From the NCBI RefSeq assembly GCF_001638985.1, contig NW_017265145.1:186001-250000 (forward strand): DNA of 64,000 nt. Reading direction: 5' to 3'. The stretch comes from Phycomyces blakesleeanus NRRL 1555(-) (Eukaryota; Mucoromycota; Mucoromycetes; Mucorales; Phycomycetaceae). The notes under the pieces were generated by a model, which had not been told where the DNA came from, made no database searches, and was given only the letters and a program-made list of their open reading frames with translations. A program made the translations under genes and the position numbers. This document shows positions 47,861-60,836 of this stretch, piece by piece (the first letter of the stretch is position 1; each line of letters starts with the position of its first letter).

Positions 47861-48853
47861 AAAGACATGCTACGCGTAAGAAGGCTAAATAAATAGTAAA
47901 ATATCAAACAAGATTGCGTCAAACTTTAATGACAGCAACTTCTTATGATATTCTGCATAGCTGACTATTGGTACAGTATATTTGTGACTAACCATTGTTT
48001 TTCATGACTAAGTAAGTCTAAATTCAGGGCTACTAATTGAATATATTGTATGAATTTTAGGGAAAGATGATGTGTCCTAAAGAATTAAAGACACCGGCCC
48101 CGGACAGGTAGCCACAATTAATTAGTCCGGCTAGATAGAAACGTCGTGCCCCACCAGGAAACGTCTTAGTAAAATTACTGGTCCAAAATCATTCAAAAAA
48201 GTGGGTGGGGTTGTCAAAAATTAGGTAAATTGAGAGTTGGATCACAGTGCTAGTATAGATACAGACACAGGCTCATAGCATATACATATATGTATGATGT
48301 ATTGATGTATTGATGTGCAGAGAAAATGAGAAAAATAGCGAGAGAGAGAGCGAGAAGAGACCTGGCCTATGGACGTGTGTTACAAGTGTAGCCGTATGAA
48401 ATCGAGCACTGTCGTGACCGCTACTGTTCATTCTCCGCATCCAGACCTTTATAGACCTTTTGAACCCTTTTTTTTTATTTTGGCCATTTCCTTTACTTTT
48501 TTTTTCTTTGTTTATCACAGCTGGTCTGTAACTCACACACAAAAAAAATACTATATAGAAGAAGTGTATAAACCAATACCCACTCTTCTAAGCACACATA
48601 CAAATACATCTGCCCAAACGCTTGTTCGCTTGCACAACTTGTATATCTTTTATCTCCATTTCTACTTCTTTATCACCCAATTGTTCATAGTCCAACCAAT
48701 ACACACACACACACACTGTACACATAATATACCTACCTGCTTAAATTCGTACGTCATTAAAAAAAAGCAACAACAACATAAGTAGTAGCAGTCATAGCAG
48801 CTACAACACAAAGAAAGAGATAAAGACTATAAAAAATAAACCACCATACAACA
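47861..48853. other. Intergenic and promoter region upstream of the gene at 48854
   Basis: A (GA)n run near 48338-48352 is followed by a pyrimidine-rich stretch and (CA)n near 48702-48715. A 138-codon frame at 48369 is made of low-complexity Phe/His/Thr runs and looks like promoter and leader sequence rather than protein. Confidence 0.5.
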
Positions 48854-49670
48854 ATGAATCGCCATCCCACTATTCATCTCAATGGAGAAAAAGGTAAAAA
48901 AAAACCAAAAGCCAAAAAGCTAGAAACGTTATTCCAGCATATAGTCTAGCTCAGCATAGCAACATAGTAATAAGTGCTGTATAATAAGTCATTACCACGG
49001 AAACCAATCAACTAAAAATTTAAAGTAATATATATATATATATATAATATAATACAATATATAAATATATGCATATATACATACATACATACATAAATAC
49101 GTACATATTTATTACAATAATATTTATACTAATAATATTTAACTTTTTTTTATATTTTATTTATTTATGTATCCTTCCATAGTAACAACAACACCAAGCA
49201 CTACTAATAAAACTACCGCTGGAGGTCGCAGTCCGTATCAGTTGGAAATTGATCATGCCTACTTAGCAGAACAAAACGCCCATCTTCACAAAGAGCTTGC
49301 CTTTTCTCGTTACACGATCAATGCCCTCAAGAATATCAATGTCCAAAAAGATGATGCTTTGCTAGAGACCAGACAGGAACTGGACCGAGCCTATATGCAC
49401 ATCAAGTTGCTCGGAATGACCATAATGAGATACCAACAACAACAACAACAACAACAACAACAGCAAGGTCAAGGTCTTTTGACTGATCCGTCCGGCACGG
49501 AGCAGCTTTTGAACCAGGAGACCGCAAGACCACTGTTGATCAGTGATGCTGACTCGTCTGACGACCAGGAGTTGTCTGATGAGGAGGAGTGTAGCAATAA
49601 TACTAGTGGACCTACAGACATAATGTCTAAACTGCCATTGAGACGTCCTGTCAGTGTCTATGAGTTGTAA
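48854..49670 (+). CDS. Small coiled-coil protein with polyglutamine run
   Basis: I propose two exons, 48854-48893 and 49183-49670, joined across a 289-bp intron (donor G|GTAAAA, acceptor CCATAG|TA), giving 175 aa. The ATG at 48854 has a good context (ACAACAATGA), and exon 1 reads MNRHPTIHLNGEK. The body has a charged helical segment likely to form a coiled coil (about 30-90; YQLEIDHAYLAEQNAHLHKE and following), a run of about 11 Gln, and an acidic Ser/Asp/Glu stretch (SDADSSDDQELSDEEE). It ends in LRRPVSVYEL. No family is recognised. An alternative start inside the proposed intron (49167) gives 167 aa. Confidence 0.65.
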
Positions 49671-49799
49671 TCCTTTTGCTTTTTTTTTCTTTTGCTTATA
49701 TATTTCATTTTTTCTTTTCTTTTTTTTTTAATTTTTTTTTTACTATTGTTATTTATATATTTGTATATAAAGTGCATCAATTTTTTTTAAAGTAGTAGT

Positions 49800-49833
<34 letters not shown>

Positions 49834-52800
49834 GTAGTAGTAGCAGTAGTATTAATGGGTGCATTGAAAAAACAATGGTTTATATAACCCTGCTAGTCAG
49901 GATGAAGAAAAAAAGAAGTATATATGTATATATAAAAATAAAAATAAAATAAAAATAATACAACAAGAAAGAGATATTGGGTGAGCGGATGAGGGTGGGT
50001 GATGCAAACATTACAGTTGTATGGGCCGATGATTTGACGCGTCCTACATATGCATGATGAATAAGATCATTATAATTATAATTATTATATAATATATATA
50101 TATATATATATATATCAATCCAGCTTTAATGAGTTAATGAGGTAAATGGAAAAAGGAAAAAAAAATGACGATGGAAAAATATGGAAATGTTGGCCGAGGA
50201 CAAAGGCCGACAAGCCTACAAACACCTGTAATACTATTTATTGTAGGAGACCGAGACACTTGGCTGTGTTACAATCAACTATTTATTTAGGCGCAAATAT
50301 TCAGATAGATAGATAGATATATGTAAACCCTTGCTGTTCACATTCTATTATATTTACTATTATTACGTTTTAGGTGCGTATAAAGTAACCACAAAAAAAA
50401 GGAAAACGAAAGCAAGGCAAGGAGTATCCAGTTCCTTTGTCTCCTGGGAATAATGTCCGTAAACTATAAACTAATACTACTTCATATTACTTAATATTCA
50501 TTCATTCACTAGAAACTTTGAATGTAAGTCTATATGATCGTTTAAAGGAGAATACAAAACCAAGACCTTTCTAAAAATAAAAATAAAGAAGAAGAAGAAG
50601 CTGTCAGTTTTTGCTTTAATTGTCTGAACAGGGTGTTAAAAAAAAAGAAATGAAGTCCACAGAAAAAACCTGTAACACATGCACAAAGATATACTTTCAC
50701 GGAGAATAAGCCAATAGTCTAGACCAAATTGGAGTCCAGGAAGATGTCAGGAAATAGAGGGAGGGAAGAGAGAAGGCAGGAGGATTAGGAGGATGAGGAG
50801 GAGGGACTTTACTTAAAATGTATTATATGCGTTTGAAAGAATACAATAAAATAAATTCCAAACAACAGCAACATTTTGATTTTGAAACAAATGAGCTGAT
50901 CAAAATGATGAGTATAGTTTTGCACCAGTCTCGTTGCAAGTAATACGCTGGAACGAATCAAAATGCGGACAAACTATACACAGAGCGAGCCGTAGCGGGG
51001 CTTGCAATAAGGTCAAAGCACACGGGATTCTTGTGGGGTTTGAATGGCAGTAAAATCTTTCTATCCATTGACTAAACACCATATTACTATTAGTGAAATT
51101 AGTGAAAAATAGTAATAACTAGACAATCTTTCTCTGTAGGATCATTGGAGATTTGTGCCTTTTGTTTTATTTGAATAAAAGTACTGGTAAAGATGAAGTA
51201 TAATTCTAATAAGTTGAAGCTTTTTCTATCGAAGACCATAAAACAATTTTACACAAGCCTGAATATATATACATATCAACATAGAGAAGGGGTTTTGAAT
51301 AAGAAAGAGTCGATGTTAGCTATAATCAATGTTACTTAATGCATCGTAATAAAGAAATGACATTTTTTTTTTCAAAGAATAAGCAATATACATGATGCAT
51401 ACTATTAAACTGCAAACGGTTGAGTTGTTTTCCTATTCTTTTTTGAAATAATTTTTGCTATTTTGTTCCGCTTTCATGTAGTATCTCTTACTAAGATAAT
51501 GCTGCACCGTTACATATCTATGTATACATACATATATATAAGACTATACTCCTCTGTTTACTGAATACAAAGTATCCACACTAAATCACAAACTCAAGTA
51601 ATCAATGTTTTAACAGCAACAACAAAATGAATGAATACTTGTATTTTGAAACACTAAAGAAATTCAATGATATTTATTAATCAGCATTGGGCCTAACAAC
51701 GCATAGCTTTTTTTTTATTTCTTTCAACGTACGTACTTGAATTATGCTCGGATCGTAGGTGTTGAATGTCTACAACTGATATGTATATATATATATTGTA
51801 TCATAAAGCAAGAATCTTAAAGAAAATGAAATAAAATGAAACAATAAAGCTTGGTATCCAAAATTTTCCTCATTAATGATTGGCTTCTTACAAGTATGTA
51901 CTCTTTAAAAGTAAGTTGACATGCTTCCCTATATAACCTTATCATGTTTTTTTGTTTTTGTTTTTAGAAATCACGTTTTTTTATTTTATTTTATTTGATC
52001 TTACTTTAATATTGATGGAAATACCAGCCAAAAGACATACGATTCTTATCTCTGTAAAAATCAAACAACAAATAAGCTAAAAGAAAGCATATTACACAGT
52101 TTGGTTGAGTCGATCATTTATTTCCTCCGTATGCTCTCTATTATTACTGACTCAACATCCAGAGATCCTACTGTGCTTTTTCTGTACATAGCTTTAAAAG
52201 CCAAGATAGAAAAAAGACTAATAAAAAAATGAAGAAGGTCATCCAGTCAGCAATTTCATTAGAGGCGGTACGATATCTCAGAGAGGTCTTTCTCAGCTTG
52301 TCCACACAAGTCTATCAACTCTAATCTCCCTGAGCACAGGAAATAACATGTGAAAAACTTGACTGAGCTCTGGTGGTATCTAAAATGTTTGGTACGAGAT
52401 TAAAAGTTGCACGGGTATTAGCTTAGAAGCATAGGCATGAGCTTATAGGTATAAAGATTTACTACTACTACTATTTATTATTCTTTTTATTCTTTTTCTT
52501 TTAGGTGAAATAATACATTGGGTCCCTTATGAGTGAGATATCTTTAGACTTCAGTATTATACTCTTAGCTATTCACCCAGGATTTGATATATAAATATTC
52601 GCTTTCATTTCTAGCTTTTTCAGGTACATATTTTTTATTACAGTAGATTTCGAAACACAAGGATAAGTCTCAGAACACCGATAGACTCTCCCGAATTGCC
52701 GTGTAGGATGCAATGACTGAACATTTCTCTTTTAATAAAGTCACCCAATTTACAGACAGACACACACACACACATATATATATAGTTATTATCTCCAATA

Positions 52801-53744
52801 TAATACTTTTCTAGGATAGTGTAGTGTAGTGTAGTGTCGTGTAGCTTTGTTATTTCTGTATTTGTATGTCTGCAAAACATAAACGTATTTATAAAGCCGG
52901 ATAATAATGAATAAATATATGAGTAATAAAACAAGATGTCTATTTATGAAGATTAACCAATACTTGATATACTCTTTCGGTATTAACCAGTGTTTAGATA
53001 GTTCTTAAATACAGGACAGTACTGCGAGAAAAAAATATGGTAAAAAATTTCCATAGAGTCTGGAAGCCTAATGTAATTAAGATAATGAGTAAAATGTTGC
53101 GATAAAACTCGGACCTGTCCAACAACTAGATTGTGATTAAAATATACAGAAAAAAAAGAAATATTTCAAGTCGTATCCCTGTTATTATATTGGAGAGATA
53201 GCACTCATTAATTCATTTTATTTCACTGCAACTGGCCTTGTGAAATCAGCAGAAAACACATTTTAAACAAAGCTTCCGTAGGCTTTACATGTTTATTATA
53301 TGTAGATTGTTCTAGAAAAAGCATTCTGATAAAATTTAATCTAATATATATGCTTATAATTTAGCCGGATAAAGGTTGTTTTTTTTTCATACATTAATAA
53401 GTAGTGCAATTTATGATGTTAGGTCTATCAAAGTCCTAAGCCAATTTCTTATCTATTTTGATATAAACAATAGAGTAATGATTAGGCTAATTTCTATCGC
53501 TACATACTTGGATCGCATCATAATCTAATTTATCACTACGTCTATATTTCCCCCAATAACAAAACTATAGTATAATATCTTAATGTAAGAGTCCAGAAAG
53601 CGTAATATTCGTAATGAATAGATTACTAATGCTTTGTAAATTATGTTTTACATTACCACGAATTTTATCAGACAGCTAAGCCAAATATGGAGACCATAGT
53701 GCCTTTCTAGTCAATAGATAAGTAAACTTTTAAACTCTTGCTGA
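49671..53744. other. Long intergenic region upstream of OYE D
   Basis: No gene is seen. Holds poly(TAT)n near 49800-49855, (TA)n near 50093-50114, GAGGA-rich DNA near 50760-50805, (CA)n near 52758-52772 and (GTAGT)n near 52818-52838. A 17-bp GACTGAGCTCTGGTGGT at 52361 also occurs on the minus strand in the unknown gene of the right block. From about 53090 onward the sequence is a diverged relative of the region upstream of OYE C. Confidence 0.55.
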
Positions 53745-53886
53745 CATATCAAGTCGAAAAACTGCTCAAATTATCAATAGTTATCAAAAGAGAAAAAAAA
53801 TCTGCTATTTGTATATAAATATCCGCAAAATAAAATCACAGAAAATTACCATTTCTCAATTCAACTTTCAATTCTCAAAGCAAACC
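53745..53886 (+). promoter_or_regulatory. OYE D promoter and leader
   Basis: CATATCAAGTCGAAAA at 53745, TATATAAAT at 53812-53819, and the shared leader TCTCAATTCAACTTTCAATT before the ATG. Confidence 0.65.
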
Positions 53887-55026
53887 ATGTCTACCACTCT
53901 ATTCACACCAATCAAAGTTGGTACATCTCTCTTAAAGCATCGTGTTGCCCTAGCTCCTCTGACCCGCCTTCGTGCTGATGCCGACCACGTCCCTACCCCA
54001 ATGATGACCGAATATTACCAGCAACGTGCTTCTGAAGGTGGCTTATTAATTTCAGAAGGTACATTCATTGCTGAGGATGCCGGTGTCTATCCTTCTGCTC
54101 CAGGTATCTACAATGACAGACAAATCGAGGCGTGGAAACATATAACCAAGGCTGTGCATGATAAGGGAGGATTTATATATGTCCAGCTATGGCATGTTGG
54201 TCGTGCATCTTCGCCTGCTTTTATTCCCGGTAATAAGATTCCAGTGTCTGCATCTGCAATTGCGATAAATGGCAAAGATTTAATTGGACATGACTACAAA
54301 GTACCGCGAGCCCTTGAAACTGAAGAAATTTCCCAGCTTGTACAGACATATGCTAATGCTGCCAGAAACGCAATCAGTGCTGGTTTTGATGGTGTTGAGC
54401 TCCATGGTGCAAACGGCTACCTAATTGATCAATTTCTCAATACCTCATCAAATATACGCACTGACCAGTATGGTGGATCTATTGAGAACCGCACTCGTTT
54501 TGCCTTGGAAGTTATAGAAGGAGTTTCAAAAGCAATTGGAGAAGACCGCACTGCAATTCGCTTATCGCCTTGGTCTGGGTTCCAGGACATGAAAGACGAT
54601 ACACCATATGAGACCTGGGGATATCTTGTCAGCCAATTGCAAGAGAAGCATCCTAATCTGGCCTACCTTCACTTTATTGAGCCTCGCGATGATAATATTA
54701 CTACCATGTTTCCAGAAATTGATAGAACCGAAATTATAGAGAACGATACAATTGAGCCATTCCACAAGGCATGGAAAGGTCCATTCATTTCTGCCGGTGG
54801 GTACACCACTACTCCTAAGCGTGCATTTGAAACTACCGAAAGGCTGGAAAACACCTTGGTTGCTTTTGGCCGTTCATTCATTGCAAATCCTGATCTTCCT
54901 CTTCGCCTAAAAAACGACTCACCTCTCAATAAGTATAACCGCGCTACCTTTTATAGCAGTGGTAATGCTGGATACACCGATTACCCCTTCTATAACCCTG
55001 ATACAGCTAATGATATTAAGAACTGA
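53887..55026 (+). CDS. Old Yellow Enzyme family flavin oxidoreductase (OYE D)
   Basis: A 379-aa ene-reductase with the full active-site set: PLTR (Thr26), QLWHVGR (His103), HGANGYLIDQF with His173, Asn176 and Tyr178, and GRSFIANPDL. I start at 53887 because this ATG aligns with those of A, B and C and follows the shared leader. The frame is open upstream to 53809, but that part overlaps the TATA box. It occupies the position in the right block that gene A has in the left one, yet it differs from A at many residues and has an unrelated far-upstream region. Its distal promoter is closest to that of gene C. Near-identity between blocks begins only after the stop codon. Confidence 0.95.
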   Translation: MSTTLFTPIKVGTSLLKHRVALAPLTRLRADADHVPTPMMTEYYQQRASEGGLLISEGTFIAEDAGVYPSAPGIYNDRQIEAWKHITKAVHDKGGFIYVQLWHVGRASSPAFIPGNKIPVSASAIAINGKDLIGHDYKVPRALETEEISQLVQTYANAARNAISAGFDGVELHGANGYLIDQFLNTSSNIRTDQYGGSIENRTRFALEVIEGVSKAIGEDRTAIRLSPWSGFQDMKDDTPYETWGYLVSQLQEKHPNLAYLHFIEPRDDNITTMFPEIDRTEIIENDTIEPFHKAWKGPFISAGGYTTTPKRAFETTERLENTLVAFGRSFIANPDLPLRLKNDSPLNKYNRATFYSSGNAGYTDYPFYNPDTANDIKN

Positions 55027-56479
55027 GTCATTGCATAGAATCTTTGCTCATAGCCCTAGTGAATAAATCTTTTTATGCTTATATATTATACCTTTATTTT
55101 GCTTTAATAAACTATTTTTTTTTACAAACTTATATCGAAATAATGTGAAGTACATAAAAATATTGTGGTAAAAGATGATTTATCTGGATAAAATATCTCT
55201 AAAAGTGACATTTCTATTGACCTTAAGGTATAAATATACAGTGAGAATGTGTAATAAATACTAAATTTGCTAAAGGTGCGGTCAAAGTAGAGGCAGCTAT
55301 GATGTATATTTAGGATTTAAGCTTTTGTCTAATGTCAGAAAATTAATTTAGAAAATATATCAAATTGTTCTCACTATAAAAAAAACTTTAAAAAGTAAAA
55401 AAAAAAAAGCCTCCCACCCTTTCAGTAATCAGATTTAATTGAAATATTATGTATTGCATAAGTTTATTAGTGTAATGAACATAAAAACCTTGGTGGATCC
55501 AAAGTATGGACAATATTTTATATTCAAGCTGTTTAATAATCTTTATAGTAGACATGTGCATTATGCGACATATTTTACAAAATATCTATTGAAAGCACAG
55601 AGTATAAAGTTTTGGCTTATTAATACTTTGAATGTAATACATTTGACCTGAGATAACCATAAATACTCGTAGCTAAGCAACTGTGATCGATCAAACGTAT
55701 TCAAACTTAGCTTTGCAGCTTTATAAAAGTAAAAGAAAAGTGTGATTCTTTAGGTGTATTCCTTATATTCCGCTATCAATATGACTATTAAGGTAGAACA
55801 ACATACAGTCAAAGTTGGATACAGTGAGAATAATAGCAATATAAGAAAAACCCATGTCACTATCATTATCCCTATATCGAGTTTGACTATATTCATATAC
55901 TTTAATCTTATAACTGTTTTTGCATTATTCTCAAAAGAATCTCGATTTAAAGCTGAACTTCTTTATAATACATGTGCGTATAAAATTTATACTCTTATAG
56001 AAAAAGAAGTCCGGTCAAAGTTATTCATAGAAAAGTAAACAGACCTTATCCAGAATATGAACATGTTTCAATATTATACAAATCAAAGTTCTTTATGTAC
56101 TACTTCCTTGTCTGCTTTAGTAAAGTTTCTCTGGAAGTTTTCCCTAAATTAATAATCCATGATTGTGGTAATATTAAGATTATTGGGTTACCAAATCAAC
56201 ACCTTGCATATTTCGATAAGAACAATAGAATGATGAGTAAAACTATATCTAGTACTACAAACCTACATTGTACCAGACTTTGCTTATTTCTAATATCAAG
56301 GCTATATTAGGTAGCTATGACATAGAGATCAAGAAAGCATAATTTATTATTGATTATATTACTAATACTTTGGAAGGTTTGTCTTACCCACCCAGTAAAA
56401 ATTCAGCCACTTTTGATACAAATTAGGAAAGATATTACCTCTGTACTCATTAGAAAAATAAACTTTTGTGCTTTGATTA
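55027..56479. other. Intergenic region between OYE D and OYE B'
   Basis: Nearly the same as 24556-26009; only a handful of differences were found after the first ~90 bp. No gene is seen. Confidence 0.6.
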
Positions 56480-56604
56480 CATATCTAACTCCAAGGTCTC
56501 AAAACACTTAACCATCAAAAAACATTACTCGATATATAAATACTCTACTCCAAATCACAAAACAACCTTTATCTCTCAATCCAACCTTTAATTCAAATAA
56601 AACT
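56480..56604 (+). promoter_or_regulatory. OYE B' promoter and leader
   Basis: The same CATATCTA motif, TATATAAA (56533-56540) and leader as OYE B, with no difference seen. Confidence 0.65.
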
Positions 56605-57744
56605 ATGTCTCCTGCTCTCTTTGCACCCATCAAAGTCGGTAATTCTCTCTTGAACCACCGTGTCGTTCACAGTCCTCTTAGCCGCTTTCGTGCTGATGCC
56701 GACCACGTCCCACTCCCTTTGATGGCCGAGTATTACCAGCAACGTGTTACTGAAGGTGGTTTGATAATTGCCGAAAGTACATATATTACTGAGGATGCTG
56801 GCCCTTATCCTTTTGCTCCCGGTATCTACAACGACAAACAAATCGAGGCATGGAAAGAGATAACCAAGGCTGTGCATAACAAGGGCGGAATTATATTTCT
56901 CCAGCTGTGGCATGTTGGCCGTGGATCTGCGTCTGCTTCGTCTCCTGGAAATAAGATCCCTGTTTCTGCATCGGCTATTGCGATCAAAGGCAAAAACATT
57001 TTCGGACAAGATTATGAAGTACCTCGTGCCCTTGAAATTGAAGAAATCTCTCAATTTGTACAGATATACACCGATACTGCCAGAAATGCAATCAGCGCTG
57101 GTTTTGATGGTGTTGAGCTCCACGGTGCAAACGGCCATCTAATTGATCAATTTATCAATACCTCATCAAATGTACGCACAGATAAGTACGGTGGATCCAT
57201 CGAGAACCGCACTCGCTTTGCCCTAGAAATCATAGAAAGTGTTTCAAAAGCAATTGGAGAAGAGCGCACTGCAATTCGGCTGTCACCTTGGTCTGGATTC
57301 CAGGACGCAGAAGACGATACACCATATGAGACCTGGGGGTATCTTGTAAACCAATTGCAAGAAAGACATCCTAAACTGGCTTACCTGCACTTTATTGAGC
57401 CTCGCGATGACCTGGTTAACAGTGTCTATCCTGAAGCTGATAGAACAGAGGTAGTAGAGAATGATAGTATTGAGCCATTCCGCAAGGCATGGAAGGGTCC
57501 ATTTATTACTGCTGGTGGATATACCACTACTCCTAAGCGTGCATTTGAAACTACCGAAAAGCTGGAAAACACCTTGGTTGCCTTTGGCCGCTCTTTCATC
57601 GCAAACCCTGATCTTCCTCTTCGTCTTAAGAACGACTGGCCTCTCAATAAGTATGACCGTTCTACATTTTATACCAGTGGTAGTGTTGGATACACTGATT
57701 ACCCTTACTACAACCCTGGTACAGCTCGTGATATTAAGAACTGA
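56605..57744 (+). CDS. Old Yellow Enzyme homologue, His at proton-donor position (OYE B', duplicate of B)
   Basis: Encodes exactly the same 379 residues as the gene at 26135, including Ser26 and the His178 substitution in HGANGHLIDQF. His103, His173, Asn176 and the flavin-binding motifs are kept. Identity extends through promoter and 3' flank, so dosage of this unusual variant is doubled with the same expected regulation. Neighbours are D upstream and C' downstream on the same strand. Confidence 0.93.
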   Translation: MSPALFAPIKVGNSLLNHRVVHSPLSRFRADADHVPLPLMAEYYQQRVTEGGLIIAESTYITEDAGPYPFAPGIYNDKQIEAWKEITKAVHNKGGIIFLQLWHVGRGSASASSPGNKIPVSASAIAIKGKNIFGQDYEVPRALEIEEISQFVQIYTDTARNAISAGFDGVELHGANGHLIDQFINTSSNVRTDKYGGSIENRTRFALEIIESVSKAIGEERTAIRLSPWSGFQDAEDDTPYETWGYLVNQLQERHPKLAYLHFIEPRDDLVNSVYPEADRTEVVENDSIEPFRKAWKGPFITAGGYTTTPKRAFETTEKLENTLVAFGRSFIANPDLPLRLKNDWPLNKYDRSTFYTSGSVGYTDYPYYNPGTARDIKN

Positions 57745-60695
57745 GTCATTACATAGAAATTTTAGTCATACCCTTAGCAAATAATTATTTATATTTATGT
57801 ATTATGCCTTACTGTTATTTTAATACTAAACTTTATTAAAAAATAAACATTTGAATTTTATATTTTAAAATAAATGCTAATATTGTTCCAATGTGATGCT
57901 TAGTTTTTTATAGAAGACCTTTAAAAGTTGTATCTAAATTGACCCTAAAAAAAGGAATTGAAAAGGGTAGTACATGGTTATAATTTCATTAATGTATTTA
58001 AGACCAAAGACAGCTATGACATATAATATATTATTGGAGTCTTTGCATGATGACAAAAAATAATCTTAGTGAACTCTTATTAAGCTGTTTCTATTTTTGA
58101 ACACACCTTATGAAAGGTGCTTACTGAGTGTAGCTTTGAAGTGAATAAGGCATGTAGGTAGCAAATCACGCGCAATATTTAGCAGTACTTTAAGATAACA
58201 AAGATAGGTATCGTGTAAGCGTCTAGAGTTTTCTGTTATAGAAAATACTATACTTTCAAAGGCTTGATCCTGTCCGAGAATATTTATTAGATATATGAAT
58301 GAAAAAACTTTATTTTTCAATTATTGTTATTATTATTATTATTATTAAAGTACAAAATATGCTACCTTTAAAAATTGTATTCACTAACTGTATAATTATT
58401 CGTCTCATTTTGAATAAAAACTCACTAGTTTTTTAAGCAAGAAAGATAACAAAAAAAAACGAGAGAGAGCAAAAACAAATGGTGCTCACAGAAGCTGCTG
58501 CTCTTAATAAAGACATATCTTTATATTTGGGTTAAAAAGTATATCATCTTCTAAGCTCTCACCTGTTTGTCGTCGACCGGTTTTTTTCGGCGGTCGACCG
58601 GTTTTCATTTCCATTTATAGACCATACTTTCATTCCAAAAATGGACAACACATTCAAGTAATACCAGTGCAAGAGCTATATATGCACTAAATCTCGTCCC
58701 TTTTAAAGAAATCTTAATTGACGAAGTTTTTTAAGCTATGACAAGCCTTTCTCTCTTCCTTTTTGTTGTTGTAGTCTTCAAGTACTTGCTGATATACATA
58801 ATTGCTTCTTTTTCTTATCTTTAATCATTTTTAATAGAGTTAAGGCTCCTTCTATAGAATTTCATAATAAAGTGTGCCTCATTGAAGTCTATGTATTAAT
58901 TGCTGTTACTATCTATTCATGATTGTAAACAGATATAAAAATAAAGGTGTGCTCAGGTGTTATTTTAGTAAAATCCAAATATTCTGAGCAACTGACTTCA
59001 GAGGACTGTCTTTTTCATTTTCTATAGTTACTATAAACAGTAAAGCGAAGTTGGGCGGTCGTCCACAACTAGGTAAATGCCTTTTGCTTTATTGCAAGGA
59101 TATTGTCTATGGGTTCTTAACTCTTTATGTGCTTTATTATACTTGTAAAACTTTTAAATGCAAGACATATTTCTACTATTAATCGATTTTTTTTGGACTT
59201 TGAAGTCCCATTCCATTAGCACTTCAAAAGGAAAACAATATCTTTGAATTTCAGTAATCAGATTAAACTTAAACTTTATATATAGATACATGTTTATATA
59301 TGGTATAAGCTTTTTATAAGTGGGACCATAAAACAACCTGATAGATGTTAACGTGTGATAGATTTGCTTACACATACTGTACAATAATATAGTTAACATT
59401 AAATACTCAGCGTTGTGTTTTATAGTTATTTCCTTAGAACAATTCAACTGTAGGTAGCAATCACAAAAACTATGTATATAAATGGGAAGTGTTGAGTTGG
59501 TTTGGCTATGAGACGCTGTCACAAATTAAATGGATGAAATAACTACAAATGAGTTTTAGGAAGCAAATATGAAAATAATTAGAAGTGAAAATCCTAACAG
59601 CTCTTTGGTTTATCTAAAAGCTAGATTGTAATTTAAATGTATAAAGAAAGAAATATATTCCAAGTTATACTTCTTTAATTATAGTCAAGAGTATTTAGTA
59701 GGCCAGAGACGACAAATAATATTAAAGGGAAAGGAATATGAGATATATTAAAATAACTAAAAAAAAAAAAGGTAGATCAAGATAGAGGTTGATTTCTATA
59801 ATTATATTCTACTGTGTGTGTTTTACATTAATAAAACACACACATTTTACAATAAGCCACACAAAAGACGTAAATTATGAAATACTCTATTCAATTAATG
59901 GAAAGTAAATCCTGCAAAAAGAAAAAGTATAGTGCTTTTTTGCAGGGTCTCGTTTTCGAGTGGATCCACAACAGCACCCATAATGTGTTAATATTTTTTT
60001 TATCAAATACATATGCTTATATGCAATTCAGCCTGTATTAATTAGACACGACGTAGAAATAACATTCAACCTATTCGTTTTATTTCACATTGTAGATGTT
60101 CTTGTAAAATCATCAGAAACTACATATTTAAACCAAGTCTCTATAGAATTAAGCTGTGTGTTAAATGGTTATAGCTCTTAAGAAAATATTAAATTCAAAG
60201 ATATTCATAAAGATATATTTCTGCTTTAGCCAAATAATGATGATATTAAATATTTCACAAGCTGGATTTTCTTTATCCCCTGAAGCTTTGTCTAGTAAAA
60301 TAAAACATCTCTATAAGCTTTTATGTTTATTTCATGAATTAGTAAGCAGTACTCTATGCAATGTTAAGGCCATCAAACTGCAAAGCCAACGTCTTATATA
60401 TTTTGATATGAAGAATGATGTATTAAGCAGTATAATGATCTCTGATATTACATGCTCACATCGCACCATATTTTGATTTATAAGCATAGCCAGTCTTTTC
60501 TTCTTCTGATACTAAGTCTATATTAAGGTATTATAGCGTAAGAGCCAAGAAGGCTTAAGTTTTCATAATGAATAGCTTACTAATACTTTGTTGACCTTGT
60601 CCTACATATTCAGTAAAGATCTAGCCCTGGTGGTCCAAATCAAAGACAATAATGATTTTGTACTCACCAGATAAATGACCTTAAACTTTTGCTGA
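57745..60695. other. Intergenic region between OYE B' and OYE C'
   Basis: Near-identical to 27275-30222, including the paired GTCGACCGG motif (about 58573-58605) and (ATT)n near 58330. Small differences include an extra A or two in the run near 59765. No gene is seen. Confidence 0.55.
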
Positions 60696-60836
60696 CATAT
60701 CAAATCAAAAAATCTTCAGGTCAATATACAGCTATAAGGCGACAGAAAAAAATGCTGATAGTATATAAGTAGTCCCTAGATCAATCACAAAATAACCATC
60801 ATCTCTCAATTCAACTTTCAACCCTCAAATCAAATC
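60696..60836 (+). promoter_or_regulatory. OYE C' promoter and leader
   Basis: Same elements as OYE C: CATATCAA at 60696, TATATAAG at 60762-60769 and the CAATTCAACTTTCAACC leader. Confidence 0.65.

Noticed and set aside
48369..48785. 138-codon frame considered as a gene
   Set aside because: Mostly Phe, Thr, His and Gln runs over pyrimidine-rich and (CA)n DNA. It fits promoter and leader sequence of the gene at 48854.
53809..53886. N-terminal extension of OYE D
   Set aside because: It would start at a non-ATG codon inside the TATA region. The ATG at 53887 aligns with the starts of A, B and C.
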